Assembly: GCA_900444965.1 (NCBI GenBank)
Contig: UFRQ01000003.1
Span: 124,001 to 188,000, forward strand
DNA length: 64,000 nt
Reading direction: 5' to 3'
Origin: [Actinobacillus] rossii
GTDB taxonomy: Bacteria > Pseudomonadota > Gammaproteobacteria > Enterobacterales > Pasteurellaceae
Numbering within the stretch: the first letter of the stretch is position 1; every line of letters starts with the position of its first letter. The position numbers and the translations under genes were made by a program. Under the pieces are notes generated by a model that saw only the letters and a program-made list of their open reading frames with translations, made no database searches and had not been told where the DNA came from. Positions 40,763-49,725 of the stretch are shown in pieces.

Positions 40763-40804
40763 AAAAGTGCGGTCAAAAAATTGTCTCATTTTCGACCGCA
40801 CTTT
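40763..40804. terminator. USS-pair hairpin between trmL and eptA
   Basis: AAAGTGCGGTC (40764-40774) and GACCGCACTTT (40794-40804) are perfect complements, located 45 bases past the eptA stop. T-rich ends on both sides. It likely ends the eptA transcript. Confidence 0.8.
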
Positions 40805-40848
40805 ATATTATTCACGGTGATTTTTCGGCTAAATTCTAGTCCTAAAAT

Positions 40849-42474
40849 CTATTTTCGGCAAGCGGCTAAAATATCTAACTCTTTGTTATATGCTTTTATG
40901 CTATCCATTTTCATATCCATAAAACTCAAGATAGAGTGAAAAATATTATCATGAGAGTATGCATTATTCGCATTGTTTCGCACACAGTTTAAATCAACCG
41001 CTTTATTCTCTGCCCATTTTTTAGAAAACCACATCACCATAGGAACATGCGTTTGTTCTTTAGGCGCAATGGCATAAGGTGCCGCGTGCAAATACATATT
41101 ATTTTCGCCTAAACTTTCCCCATGATCAGACACATATAACATCGATGTTTTCCAATCAGGATGTGTTTCAAGTTGCGCGATAACTTTATCTAAAAATTGA
41201 TCAATATAGCGCACACCATTATCGTAAGTATTTACCAATTCATCTCGAGAACAACGGTTAATTTCTTTCGTCGTACAATCGGGTGTAAATTGACGTTCTT
41301 TTTCTGTATAACGTTCAAAATAAGTCGGTCCATGACTACCAATAGTGTGTAAAACCACCACGGTATCTTGTGTCACATTTGCCAACACTTTTTTCAATTC
41401 CGGCAACATAATGTTGTCAAGGCATTCACCATCAGTACAATATTCTGGGACTTGTAATGTGAGCGTATTCACTGTTGGCACTCGATTACAAACATCTTTA
41501 CAACCTGCATCATTTTCAATCCATTGTACGTTTACGCCGGCATGTTGTAACGTATCCAGTAAGTTGTCTTGATGATTCGCTTGTGCTTCATCATAATTAG
41601 CACGATTTAAACTAGAAAACATACAAGGCACAGAAATGGCTGTCGCAGTACCACAACTGCTGACATCAGTAAAATTAATCAAATTTTCACCGCGCTTTAC
41701 GCGTGCCGCTAAATTTGGCGTAGTTTGCCGCGTATAACCATTCAAGCCCCAGTTTTGCGCTCGTGTGGTTTCACCGACGACAATCACCGATACATTCACA
41801 TAGTTATCTGTTTTTTCCATTTTTGCATCAATACCCGTTTGTACAAAAGGCATATTTTCCATACGCGTATGTTTGATTTTGCTCACGGTTGCCGCCACAA
41901 AATTAGAGGGAACAATCAAATGTGGTAAATATTTATTGTTGCGGAAAAATGACGCATAATCTTGATAACACATTGCGCCGACTGCAAAAATAAGCAATGC
42001 CGCAGCGAATATTGACGCCATGCGTGTAACCAGTTCCAACCACCATTTTTTATAATCTACTTTTACACATAAATATAAAACCGTCGGCAATACACCTAAT
42101 ATTAACAACCATGCTACATAAGAAAAACTAAACATTCGCATACTTTCAGCAAAGTTCGTTTGTAACACATTTGTGAGCATATCCCGATCGAAGTAAACGT
42201 TATAAAACAGAGAGTTATAACTTACCGCTGCACTAATCAATAAAAAAAGTGGGATAATAATTTTGTGTAGAAATGGTGCAGATAAAATATTAAAAACAAT
42301 ATTACATGCAGCAAATAACACGAAAGGCGTGGTAAGTAAAAAGTAATCTGTGGGTTCACTCAGTAAAAATATTTCACGGAAAAAAGCCAGATTAAGAATT
42401 AGCGTAAAATACAATGACAGCAATAAATTTAATGTTATTGATGACATTTTCCAGCGTGGTAGGCGTATTGACAT
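40849..42474 (-). CDS. eptA: Phosphoethanolamine--lipid A transferase EptA
   Basis: 541 residues. Five membrane helices fill about 1-170, then a periplasmic sulfatase-like domain. The metal-binding GETTRAQNWG (about 235-244) is followed by SSCGTATAISVPCMFS (about 275-290), where the first Thr is the nucleophile that carries phosphoethanolamine. DHGESLGENNMYLHAAPYA (about 452-470) supplies further zinc ligands. Addition of phosphoethanolamine to lipid A lowers its negative charge and reduces binding of polymyxin and host cationic peptides. AGGAG lies 5 bases upstream of the ATG. It sits behind a small membrane-protein gene and a two-component system, with a matching promoter box (see 42784-42802). 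Confidence 0.94.
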   Translation of the reverse strand: MSIRLPRWKMSSITLNLLLSLYFTLILNLAFFREIFLLSEPTDYFLLTTPFVLFAACNIVFNILSAPFLHKIIIPLFLLISAAVSYNSLFYNVYFDRDMLTNVLQTNFAESMRMFSFSYVAWLLILGVLPTVLYLCVKVDYKKWWLELVTRMASIFAAALLIFAVGAMCYQDYASFFRNNKYLPHLIVPSNFVAATVSKIKHTRMENMPFVQTGIDAKMEKTDNYVNVSVIVVGETTRAQNWGLNGYTRQTTPNLAARVKRGENLINFTDVSSCGTATAISVPCMFSSLNRANYDEAQANHQDNLLDTLQHAGVNVQWIENDAGCKDVCNRVPTVNTLTLQVPEYCTDGECLDNIMLPELKKVLANVTQDTVVVLHTIGSHGPTYFERYTEKERQFTPDCTTKEINRCSRDELVNTYDNGVRYIDQFLDKVIAQLETHPDWKTSMLYVSDHGESLGENNMYLHAAPYAIAPKEQTHVPMVMWFSKKWAENKAVDLNCVRNNANNAYSHDNIFHSILSFMDMKMDSIKAYNKELDILAACRK

Positions 42475-42485
42475 TGTTGCTCCTA

Positions 42486-42494
42486 AAGTGCGGT
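42486..42494 (+). repeat. DNA uptake sequence
   Basis: Exact AAGTGCGGT between the small membrane-protein gene and eptA; its complement overlaps the region just before the eptA ribosome binding site. Confidence 0.85.
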
Positions 42495-42511
42495 CAAAAC
42501 AAGATCGTTTT

Positions 42512-42724
42512 TTAAATAATCATCGTGACTAACAAACGCGAATTACGCCATGTGTCACGCAAAGACATTGTGGAATATTGAGATGTCTTACGCGCAAATA
42601 CCATACTAAAGATCAACGCAGTAAATGAAATGAAAATATTTACACTGAAAATCCCCACAAACAACAAATTAGCAAGTAAAAATACGATGATTTGTTGAGT
42701 CAGTATCAAAACATGCTTGAACAT
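42512..42724 (-). CDS. Small membrane protein of unknown function
   Basis: 70 residues from the ATG at 42724 (GGAGA 5 bases upstream). Two hydrophobic segments, about 5-25 (VLILTQQIIVFLLANLLFVG) and 27-42 (VNIFISFTALIFSMVF), are followed by a basic, Ser/Thr-rich cytoplasmic-type tail (ARKTSQYSTMSLRDTWRNSR). I recognise no family. It begins the transcript that continues into eptA, 37 bases before that gene, and lies just downstream of the predicted response-regulator promoter. Position suggests a part in envelope remodelling or in modulating the kinase or EptA; this is inference only. Confidence 0.75.
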   Translation of the reverse strand: MFKHVLILTQQIIVFLLANLLFVGIFSVNIFISFTALIFSMVFARKTSQYSTMSLRDTWRNSRLLVTMII

Positions 42725-42737
42725 CTTATTTCTCCAA

Positions 42738-42769
42738 TAAAAAACACCATTGAATAGTTTCAATGGTGT
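42738..42769 (-). terminator. Intrinsic terminator between the sensor kinase and the small membrane protein
   Basis: ACACCATTGA (42744-42753) and TCAATGGTGT (42760-42769) form a perfect 10-bp stem with a 6-base loop. On the minus strand it is followed by TTTTTTATT. It would end read-through from the kinase gene. Confidence 0.88.
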
Positions 42770-42770
42770 C

Positions 42771-42802
42771 ATTATGGATAACGAAAATTAGCGAAGAATT
42801 AG
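42771..42802 (-). promoter_or_regulatory. Predicted response-regulator box and -10 for the small protein-eptA unit
   Basis: On the minus strand CTAATTCTTCGCTAATTTT (42802-42784) is a direct repeat of CTAATT with 11-bp period, the geometry bound by OmpR/PhoB-type regulators. Seven bases later comes CATAAT (42776-42771), a good -10. There is no -35 consensus, as expected for an activator-dependent promoter. An almost identical box with the same 7-bp spacing precedes the regulator gene (44966-44997). Confidence 0.6.
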
Positions 42803-42809
42803 GTGTTGG

Positions 42810-44165
42810 CTAATTTTGCAATTTTTTAAACATTATTTTAATCATAAGACCGCTGGAAAAATGCGGACTATCAAGTAATTGGATTTCACCATGATAATTT
42901 TGCACAATTTGATTCGCAATCGCCAAACCTAAGCCTGAACCCTGCTGATCTGAACCTAAAATTCGATAGAATGGATCTAACACACGTTCACGTTCCTCAG
43001 GTGGAATTCCTTTCCCATTATCTTCGACAAAGATTTCTAAAACAACTTCTTTTTCCACCGCACTTAAGTCAATTTGTGAGCCTTTAGGCGTATAACGAAT
43101 GGCATTATCTACCAACGTTTTGATTAGCAAATAAAACTCTGTTTCGTTAGCATAAAATTCCGCTTTGCCTTCGGACACCACACCAATATCTTGTGCTTTT
43201 TGTTCTGCTAACGGATAGAGATCTTCAATAACTCGACTAAAAATGTTGTGTAAATCTAGCACCGTCTGGCATTTGTGTTCTCTATTTTGACTACGAGCTA
43301 ATGATAAAAGCTGTTCTAATAAATCGCGACTACGACGAATCCCTTGATTAAGTTGTTGTACCTGCGATTTGACTTCCCCTGACATTTCTTGATTGTTCAA
43401 TCGCTCCGCCTGCAAAGAAAGTGCGGTCATTGGGCTGCGTAATTCATGTGCCGCATCGGCAATAAAGCGTTTTTGTTGTTCAACAAAAGTGTGAGTACGA
43501 GCTAAAAGTTGGTTAATCGCCTGTACAAATCCCGTTATTTCCGTAGGAACACGTTCTATGGATAAAGCCGTTAAATCTTGCTCTTGACGCAACGCAAGGC
43601 TATTGGATAATTGCTCCACAGGAGCCATCGTCCGTTTTACAATCCAAAACGTTAAACCGCCAATCAGCGGTAATAATACTAATAATGGCATTAAACTTGC
43701 CCAAGCTGCGTGTAAGGCAAGTTCTTCTCGGTATTCATTTTCTTGCATAATAACAAGAATACCGCCTTCTCTAACCTGTAAATAGCTACGATAACTCACT
43801 TCGCCATACCATAAATTCGTGAAAATATTGCGTGGATTTTGGTTAGCTGAGAGTTTAAATGTGCCATGGTCTTGAATAAAATTATAAAATTCATTTTCTA
43901 ATTTATCGGGCAATTGAAAATGGGGATGGGGTTGATTATCAGCAATCCACGTAACAGCAATACGATTATCATCGCCTTCACTAAATCCACCCGCTAAATA
44001 GGTTGGCGAAGTAATATAAGACGCAATTTTTTTTAATGTGCGGTCCTGTTGTTTGTAAGTTTCACGATAAGTATCATAGAACGCAATCCCCGCAGCGATA
44101 AAACTAATCACGGCAGTAGAAAGAAGCAAACCAGCTATTAATTTAGCTTTAATGGATTTAAACAT
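42810..44165 (-). CDS. Two-component sensor histidine kinase, QseC/BasS (PmrB) type
   Basis: 451 residues from the ATG at 44165, which is correctly spaced from AAAAGGGA; the ATG two codons earlier would abut that site. Two membrane helices (about 8-28 and 164-184) flank a periplasmic domain of about 135 residues. HAMP follows, then HisKA with FIADAAHELRSPMTALSLQ (about 237-255, phospho-His), and HATPase_c with LVDNAIRYTPKG (about 345-356), DNGKGIPPEERERVLDPFYR (about 375-394) and GSGLGLAIANQIV. It overlaps the regulator gene by eight bases. The HisKA text is closest to QseC, while the link with eptA suggests a BasS/PmrB-like role; the signal is unknown. Confidence 0.9.
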   Translation of the reverse strand: MFKSIKAKLIAGLLLSTAVISFIAAGIAFYDTYRETYKQQDRTLKKIASYITSPTYLAGGFSEGDDNRIAVTWIADNQPHPHFQLPDKLENEFYNFIQDHGTFKLSANQNPRNIFTNLWYGEVSYRSYLQVREGGILVIMQENEYREELALHAAWASLMPLLVLLPLIGGLTFWIVKRTMAPVEQLSNSLALRQEQDLTALSIERVPTEITGFVQAINQLLARTHTFVEQQKRFIADAAHELRSPMTALSLQAERLNNQEMSGEVKSQVQQLNQGIRRSRDLLEQLLSLARSQNREHKCQTVLDLHNIFSRVIEDLYPLAEQKAQDIGVVSEGKAEFYANETEFYLLIKTLVDNAIRYTPKGSQIDLSAVEKEVVLEIFVEDNGKGIPPEERERVLDPFYRILGSDQQGSGLGLAIANQIVQNYHGEIQLLDSPHFSSGLMIKIMFKKLQN

Positions 44166-44835
44166 TATCATTCCCTTTTGGTATCATCCAACCCACGCCG
44201 CGAACATTCTTAATCTGATCTTTACCGATTTTTTTACGTAACCCGTGAATCAAAAAATCAATCGCATTGCTTTCGACTTCTTCTCCCCATGCATAAATTT
44301 TATCTTCTAAATCTGCACGAGATAAAATCATTCCTGCACGACTAATTAAAGCCTGCAAGACAGAAAACTCTTTATTACTCAAGGTAATGGGCGTTTCCTG
44401 TCCTGCGATTTCGACTAAATAAGTCGTAGGATCCAAAGTAATTGTTCCGTTCGTCAATTTGGGCGAACTATGCCCACTGTGGCGACGTAATACCGCTCGC
44501 ATACGCGCTTGCAATTCTGCCATATCGAAAGGTTTGACAATATAATCATCTGCACCACCATCTAAGCCAGAGAGACGACTTTCTAGGTCATCTCGTGCAG
44601 TCACAATTAATACGGGCGTACTATTTTTATTTTGTCGGATGTGCGCTAATACTTTCAAGCCATCTTGTCCCGGTAAACCAAGATCGAGCAAAACCAAATC
44701 ATAAGGTTGACTCATTAATGCATCTTCTGCCGTTTTGCCGTCATTCACCCAATCCACCGCATAATGACTATCTTGTAAATTGGCTGAAACCGCATCCGCA
44801 ATCATTCTGTCATCTTCAACTAACAAAATTCGCAT
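44158..44835 (-). CDS. OmpR-family response regulator, QseB/BasR (PmrA) type
   Basis: 225 residues from the ATG at 44835 (GGGAGA upstream). The receiver domain begins MRILLVEDDRMIADAV; the phospho-acceptor Asp is in DLVLLDLGLPGQDG (about 46-59) and the conserved Lys in YIVKPFDMAEL (about 98-108). The winged-helix DNA-binding domain occupies about 125-220 with LTNGTITLDPTTYLVEIAG, LSNKEFSVLQALISRAGMILSR and SNAIDFLIHGLRKKIG. Such regulators bind direct repeats with an 11-bp period, matching the boxes at 42784 and 44979. It is translated ahead of, and overlaps, the kinase gene. Confidence 0.92.
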   Translation of the reverse strand: MRILLVEDDRMIADAVSANLQDSHYAVDWVNDGKTAEDALMSQPYDLVLLDLGLPGQDGLKVLAHIRQNKNSTPVLIVTARDDLESRLSGLDGGADDYIVKPFDMAELQARMRAVLRRHSGHSSPKLTNGTITLDPTTYLVEIAGQETPITLSNKEFSVLQALISRAGMILSRADLEDKIYAWGEEVESNAIDFLIHGLRKKIGKDQIKNVRGVGWMIPKGNDNV

Positions 44836-44880
44836 CTCATTCTCCCTTTTCATTAGCTGTTACAAAATAACTAAAAAATA

Positions 44881-44905
44881 ACCGCACTTTTGGACGAAGT
44901 GCGGC
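44881..44905. repeat. Inverted USS hairpin in the regulator's leader
   Basis: ACCGCACTT (44881-44889, exact USS) and AAGTGCGGC (44897-44905) form a stem with a TTGGACG-type loop. It lies between the predicted regulator promoter at 44966 and the regulator start, so it would be in the untranslated leader of that message. Confidence 0.65.
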
Positions 44906-44965
44906 TATACATTATTATGAAAAAAACATTTTGTCATCTATAAGCTCTCGCCTTTTGATGTGAGC

Positions 44966-44997
44966 ATAATAGACGATCAAAATTAGCAAAGAATTAG
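44966..44997 (-). promoter_or_regulatory. Predicted response-regulator box and -10 for the two-component operon
   Basis: On the minus strand CTAATTCTTTGCTAATTTT (44997-44979) is followed after exactly 7 bp by TATTAT (44971-44966). The box differs by one base from that in front of the small protein-eptA unit (42784-42802), and the spacing is identical. This suggests autoregulation of the regulator and co-regulation of eptA. Confidence 0.6.
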
Positions 44998-45010
44998 CAT
45001 TGCTAATTTT
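44979..45010 (-). terminator. Hairpin past carB, overlapping the regulator box
   Basis: AAAATTAGCA (44979-44988) pairs with TGCTAATTTT (45001-45010) directly after the carB stop codon. It can act as carB's end hairpin, although its left arm is also part of the predicted regulator box. No T-run follows on the minus strand, so termination here is uncertain. Confidence 0.45.
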
Positions 45011-45011
45011 T

Positions 45012-48000
45012 TTAATTTAATTGCGCATGCAAAGTTTGTACCGAATAAACATCACAACTATCAATACTTTTCACACCTTCAGCAAGCGCTTCTGCGGCTG
45101 CCATAGTGGTTTGTAGGAATACTCGTTGTTGCAATGCACTACGACGGATAGAATGACTATCAGCGACAGACTCTGGCAAACTGCCTGTTGTGTTAATCAC
45201 CATCGCGATTTCGCCATTTTTGATGGCATCCACAATATTCGGGCGACCTTCTCGTACTTTATTCACAATTTGAGCCGCAACACCGTTTTCACGCAAGAAT
45301 TTTGCAGTTCCCATTGTGGCACACAAACCGTAACCTTGCTCTTGTAAGGCTCGCGCTACTGGCAATAAACGAAGTTTGTCCGCACTATCTACCGATAAGA
45401 ATACTTTACCTGTTTTAGGAATACGTTCATTTGCGCCTAATTGTGCTTTTAAGAAAGCTTCTGAGAAGGTTTTACCCACGCCCATAACTTCACCTGTAGA
45501 ACGCATTTCAGGTCCAAGAATAGTATCCACGCCTGGGAATTTAATAAATGGGAACACGGCTTCTTTCACATTAAAATGTTTTGGAATTATCTCACCCTGA
45601 ACGCTTTGTTCTTTCAAGCTCATTCCCGCCATAACGCGAGCAGCAATTTTCGCTAACGGTTGGCTGGTCGCTTTACTGACAAATGGCACAGTACGACTTG
45701 CACGTGGGTTGACTTCCAACACATAAATCACTCCTTGTTGTACTGCAAATTGTACGTTCATTAAACCGATAACGTTCAATGCATGAGCCATTGCGGCAGT
45801 CTGGCGACGAATTTCATCTTGAATCTCTTTCGGTAACGAATACGGGGGTAATGAACAAGCTGAGTCACCTGAGTGAATCCCTGCTTGTTCGATATGTTGC
45901 ATAATACCGCCAATCACGACTTGTTCGCCGTCACAAATACAATCCACGTCCACTTCAATGGCGTTATTTAAGAAGTGATCCAATAAAATTGGACTATCAT
46001 TAGAAACAGATACCGCTTCACGCATATATTTATTGAGTTCGTCCACGTTGTAAACAATCTGCATTGCGCGGCCGCCTAATACGTAAGATGGACGTACCAC
46101 CAACGGATAGCCCACTTCTTCTGCCAATTTCACGGCTTCTTCTGCATTTCGAGCAGTACGGTTATTCGGTTGTTTTAAATCCAAATCTTTTAAGATTTTT
46201 TGGAAACGCTCACGGTCTTCCGCGGCATCAATGCTATCAGCAGATGTTCCAATAATATTGACACCGTTAGCATGTAATGCATTCGCTAATTTCAATGGCG
46301 TTTGACCACCATATTGAACAATCACACCCCAAGGTTTTTCGGTATGAATGATTTCTAACACATCTTCTAATGTTAATGGTTCAAAATATAAACGATCAGA
46401 AGTATCAAAATCTGTTGAGACCGTTTCTGGGTTACAGTTAACCATAATGGTTTCAAAACCACTTTCGCGTAAAGCCAGCGCGGCGTGTACACAGCAATAG
46501 TCAAATTCAATACCTTGACCGATACGGTTTGGACCACCGCCTAAGATCATCACTTTTTTACGATCTGTTGGGTTCGATTCACATTCTTCTTCATAAGTCG
46601 AATATAAATAAGCGGTATCTGATTTAAACTCACCCGCACAAGTATCCACGCGTTTATAAACAGGATGTAAGTTTAATTCATGACGTTTTGCACGAACTTG
46701 ATCTTCAGACACTTTCGTTAACTGCGCAATACGTTTATCCGAGAATCCTTTTCGTTTTAAGCAACGGAGTTCCGCACGATCTAATTCTGCAAAACTGCGT
46801 TTTTCTAAAGCTAATTCTTCTAACACTAAATCTTGGATTTGGATTAAGAACCAAGGATCAATTTTTGAATAATGATGAACTTCATCAAGGCTAAAACCTG
46901 CACCAAAGGCATCCGCTACATAAAGAATACGATTCGGCCCCGGGTTTCCTAATTCAGCACGAATTTTTTCAGGTTCTTCTGAAAGTAAATTGAAACCGCA
47001 AATACCTGTTTCTAAGCCACGTAACGCTTTTTGCAACGATTCTTGGAACGTGCGTCCCATTGCCATGACCTCACCCACTGATTTCATTTGGGTAGTTAAA
47101 CGGTCATCTGCTTGTGGGAATTTTTCAAAGGCAAAACGTGGGACTTTCGTTACCACATAGTCAATAGACGGCTCGAATGACGCAGGAATTAATCCGCCTG
47201 TAATATCATTACGCAATTCATTTAGGGTATAACCTACCGCTAATTTTGCGGCGACTTTCGCAATTGGGAAACCGGTAGCTTTTGACGCAAGAGCAGACGA
47301 ACGACTCACACGCGGGTTCATTTCAATCACAATCATTTCACCGTTTGCAGGATTAATCGCAAATTGAACGTTTGAACCGCCGGTATCGACGCCAATTTCA
47401 CGTAATACCGCCAAAGAAGCATTACGCATAATTTGATATTCTTTGTCCGTTAAAGTTTGTGCAGGTGCAACGGTAATACTGTCGCCCGTATGCACACCCA
47501 TTGGGTCGAAGTTTTCGATAGAACAAACAATAATACAGTTGTCCGCTTTATCGCGTACCACTTCCATTTCATATTCTTTCCAACCTAAAACCGATTGCTC
47601 GATTAACAATTCGTGGGTTGGTGATGCATCAAAACCACGTTCACAAATCGCTTGGAATTCATCACGGTTATAGGCAATACCACCGCCTGAGCCGCCCATG
47701 GTAAAGGACGGACGAATTAACGTTGGAAAGCCAACTTCTTCTTGCGCTTTCCACGCTTCTTCAAAAGTGTGACAAACGAAAGATTTTGATGTCCTTAAAC
47801 CGATTTTCGCCATCGCGTCTTTAAAGCGACCACGATCTTCCGCTTTATCAATGGCATCTTCTGTGGCACCGATTAATTCCACATTATATTTTTTCAACAC
47901 GCCATTTTTAGATAAATCCAAAGCACAGTTTAATGCTGTTTGACCGCCCATAGTCGGTAAAATCGCATCAGGGCGTTCTTTCTCAATAATTTTTTCCACG

Positions 48001-48218
48001 GTTTGCCATTGGATTGGCTCGATGTAAGTCACATCCGCCATATTCGGGTCAGTCATAATCGTTGCAGGATTGGAGTTCACCAATACCACTTTATAACCTT
48101 CTTCACGCAAAGCTTTACACGCCTGTACCCCCGAATAGTCAAATTCGCAAGCCTGACCAATGACAATCGGACCTGCACCAATAATTAGGATCGTTTTTAT
48201 GTCTGTACGTTTTGGCAT
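45012..48218 (-). CDS. carB: Carbamoyl-phosphate synthase large subunit
   Basis: 1068 residues, normal length. Two homologous ATP-grasp halves: the first begins about residue 7 with [21 protein letters not shown], the second about 560 with [21 protein letters not shown]. Glycine-rich ATP loops [13 protein letters not shown] (about 172-184) and [13 protein letters not shown] (about 715-727) are intact. The C-terminal MGS-like domain (about 945-1068) binds allosteric effectors. It makes carbamoyl phosphate from bicarbonate, ammonia and two ATP for pyrimidine and arginine synthesis. It follows carA after 41 bases. Confidence 0.98.
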   Translation of the reverse strand: MPKRTDIKTILIIGAGPIVIGQACEFDYSGVQACKALREEGYKVVLVNSNPATIMTDPNMADVTYIEPIQWQTVEKIIEKERPDAILPTMGGQTALNCALDLSKNGVLKKYNVELIGATEDAIDKAEDRGRFKDAMAKIGLRTSKSFVCHTFEEAWKAQEEVGFPTLIRPSFTMGGSGGGIAYNRDEFQAICERGFDASPTHELLIEQSVLGWKEYEMEVVRDKADNCIIVCSIENFDPMGVHTGDSITVAPAQTLTDKEYQIMRNASLAVLREIGVDTGGSNVQFAINPANGEMIVIEMNPRVSRSSALASKATGFPIAKVAAKLAVGYTLNELRNDITGGLIPASFEPSIDYVVTKVPRFAFEKFPQADDRLTTQMKSVGEVMAMGRTFQESLQKALRGLETGICGFNLLSEEPEKIRAELGNPGPNRILYVADAFGAGFSLDEVHHYSKIDPWFLIQIQDLVLEELALEKRSFAELDRAELRCLKRKGFSDKRIAQLTKVSEDQVRAKRHELNLHPVYKRVDTCAGEFKSDTAYLYSTYEEECESNPTDRKKVMILGGGPNRIGQGIEFDYCCVHAALALRESGFETIMVNCNPETVSTDFDTSDRLYFEPLTLEDVLEIIHTEKPWGVIVQYGGQTPLKLANALHANGVNIIGTSADSIDAAEDRERFQKILKDLDLKQPNNRTARNAEEAVKLAEEVGYPLVVRPSYVLGGRAMQIVYNVDELNKYMREAVSVSNDSPILLDHFLNNAIEVDVDCICDGEQVVIGGIMQHIEQAGIHSGDSACSLPPYSLPKEIQDEIRRQTAAMAHALNVIGLMNVQFAVQQGVIYVLEVNPRASRTVPFVSKATSQPLAKIAARVMAGMSLKEQSVQGEIIPKHFNVKEAVFPFIKFPGVDTILGPEMRSTGEVMGVGKTFSEAFLKAQLGANERIPKTGKVFLSVDSADKLRLLPVARALQEQGYGLCATMGTAKFLRENGVAAQIVNKVREGRPNIVDAIKNGEIAMVINTTGSLPESVADSHSIRRSALQQRVFLQTTMAAAEALAEGVKSIDSCDVYSVQTLHAQLN

Positions 48219-48251
48219 TTTTATCTCTCTTTCAAAATTCGTTCAAAATTA

Positions 48252-48260
48252 ACCGCACTT
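48252..48260 (-). repeat. DNA uptake sequence
   Basis: Exact ACCGCACTT overlapping the end of carA and the carA-carB junction. Confidence 0.85.
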
Positions 48261-49387
48261 TAGGCTTTCGCCGCACGCATTGCATCGATAAACTTATCGA
48301 ACAAATACGCTACATCATGTGGGCCAGGACTTGCTTCTGGATGACCTTGAAATGAGTACGCCATTTGATCAGTTAACTCAATTCCCTGTACTGAGTTATC
48401 GAATAACGAGCGATGAGTTACGCGTACATTAGCAGGTAAACTATGTTCATCGACTTCAAAACCGTGGTTTTGACTTGTAATCATCACTTGTTGCGTATTT
48501 AAATCTTGTACTGGATGGTTTGCACCGTGGTGACCAAATGCCATTTTTTTGGTTTTACCGCCACTGGCTAAACCTAAAAGCTGATGGCCTAAACAAATAC
48601 CGAAAACAGGTTTCTTCGTTGCCAAAATTTCTTTAATCGCAGCAATCGCATAATCACAAGGCTCAGGATCGCCAGGTCCATTAGAAAGGAAAATACCGTC
48701 AGGATTTAATGCTAATACGTCTTTTGCAGGTGTTTTAGCGGGAACAACTGTGATACGACAACCACATTGTGCAAGCATACGTAAAATATTGCGTTTAACG
48801 CCAAAATCATAAGCCACGATATTAAATTCAGGTGCCGTGATTTCCACATAACCTGTGCCTAATTGCCACTCCCCTTGCGTCCATTGATAAGCTTCTTTGG
48901 TCGTGACTTCTTGAGCTAAATCTTTTCCAGCCATAGAACCAAAGCTTAAAGCCAATTCCAAGGCTTTTTTCTCATCAATATTACCTGACATAATACAACC
49001 GGCTTGCGCGCCTTTATCGCGTAAAATACGCGTTAAACGACGAGTATCGATATCCGCAATAGCGACAACATTATTCTCTTTTAAATAGTCAGAAAGGCTT
49101 TGATTAGAACGGAAATTGCTATACAAAATAGGAAGGTCACGAATAATTAAACCAGCGGCATATACGCCATGACTTTCAAGATCTTCAACATTGGCGCCGG
49201 TATTGCCAATATGGGGATAAGTTAACGTAACGATTTGGCGGAAATAGGAAGGATCAGTTAAGATTTCTTGATAGCCCGCCATTGCCGTATTAAACACCAC
49301 TTCGCCAATGGTGTGGCCTGTAGCACCAATTGATGTGCCATGGAAAACACTGCCGTCCGCGAGAACGAGAATTGCAGGTTCAGACAT
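48260..49387 (-). CDS. carA: Carbamoyl-phosphate synthase small subunit
   Basis: 375 residues. A class I glutamine amidotransferase domain with [15 protein letters not shown] (about 264-278, catalytic Cys) and [11 protein letters not shown] (about 346-356, catalytic His and Glu), behind an N-terminal CPSase domain (ALLVLADGS-like [19 protein letters not shown]). It hydrolyses glutamine and passes ammonia to CarB. AGGAG precedes the ATG. The divergent gap to mlaA holds two ArgR-type boxes. Confidence 0.97.
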   Translation of the reverse strand: MSEPAILVLADGSVFHGTSIGATGHTIGEVVFNTAMAGYQEILTDPSYFRQIVTLTYPHIGNTGANVEDLESHGVYAAGLIIRDLPILYSNFRSNQSLSDYLKENNVVAIADIDTRRLTRILRDKGAQAGCIMSGNIDEKKALELALSFGSMAGKDLAQEVTTKEAYQWTQGEWQLGTGYVEITAPEFNIVAYDFGVKRNILRMLAQCGCRITVVPAKTPAKDVLALNPDGIFLSNGPGDPEPCDYAIAAIKEILATKKPVFGICLGHQLLGLASGGKTKKMAFGHHGANHPVQDLNTQQVMITSQNHGFEVDEHSLPANVRVTHRSLFDNSVQGIELTDQMAYSFQGHPEASPGPHDVAYLFDKFIDAMRAAKA

Positions 49388-49462
49388 AAAATTCTCCTAG
49401 ATGTGTTGATGATGGTCGAGCACTTACAAATGCTCATTAACCACGATTTCGCTGTAATTTTC

Positions 49463-49471
49463 ACCGCACTT
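49463..49471 (-). repeat. DNA uptake sequence
   Basis: Exact ACCGCACTT in the 338-base carA-mlaA divergent gap, within the carA leader. Confidence 0.85.
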
Positions 49472-49568
49472 TGATATATTCAAATACATAACAACAGCAC
49501 GATACAAATGACTCACGCAATCGCTCGTTAAACTTTCTTAGTTTAAAGGACTAACGCCTTTCATTCAA

Positions 49569-49626
49569 GTTATATTGCAAACGATTAACTAATTATTTAT
49601 TCAAAATAATTGCATAAAAATTCACT
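49569..49626 (-). promoter_or_regulatory. Two ArgR-type boxes and a -10-like element for carAB
   Basis: attGCATAAAAATTCAct at 49609-49626 matches the ARG box TGAATWWWWATTCA with one mismatch; 49588-49605 matches with two mismatches. They are separated by 3 bp, the usual tandem spacing. On the minus strand a -10-like TATAAC (49574-49569) lies just beyond, so the boxes would cover the -35 region of a carA promoter and allow repression by arginine, as at E. coli carAB. The rest of this 338-base gap shows only a USS and the mlaA promoter. Confidence 0.5.
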
Positions 49627-49663
49627 TTATTCAAGTAAAGAATAATATCTCAATAGATTTCTT

Positions 49664-49692
49664 TTGTAGATTTAACTTAACTCATTTACAAT
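49664..49692 (+). promoter_or_regulatory. Likely mlaA promoter
   Basis: TTGTAG (49664-49669) and TACAAT (49687-49692) are spaced by 17 bases, 34 bases upstream of the mlaA start. The -10 is strong and the -35 moderate. Confidence 0.5.
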
Positions 49693-49725
49693 GTACACAA
49701 TTTATTCAGTGTAGGAACTTAATTT

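Noticed and set aside
44979..45010. Reading the carB-end hairpin as only a terminator
   Set aside because: No T-run follows, and the same left-arm sequence recurs before the eptA unit with the same -10 spacing, so a regulatory role explains it better.
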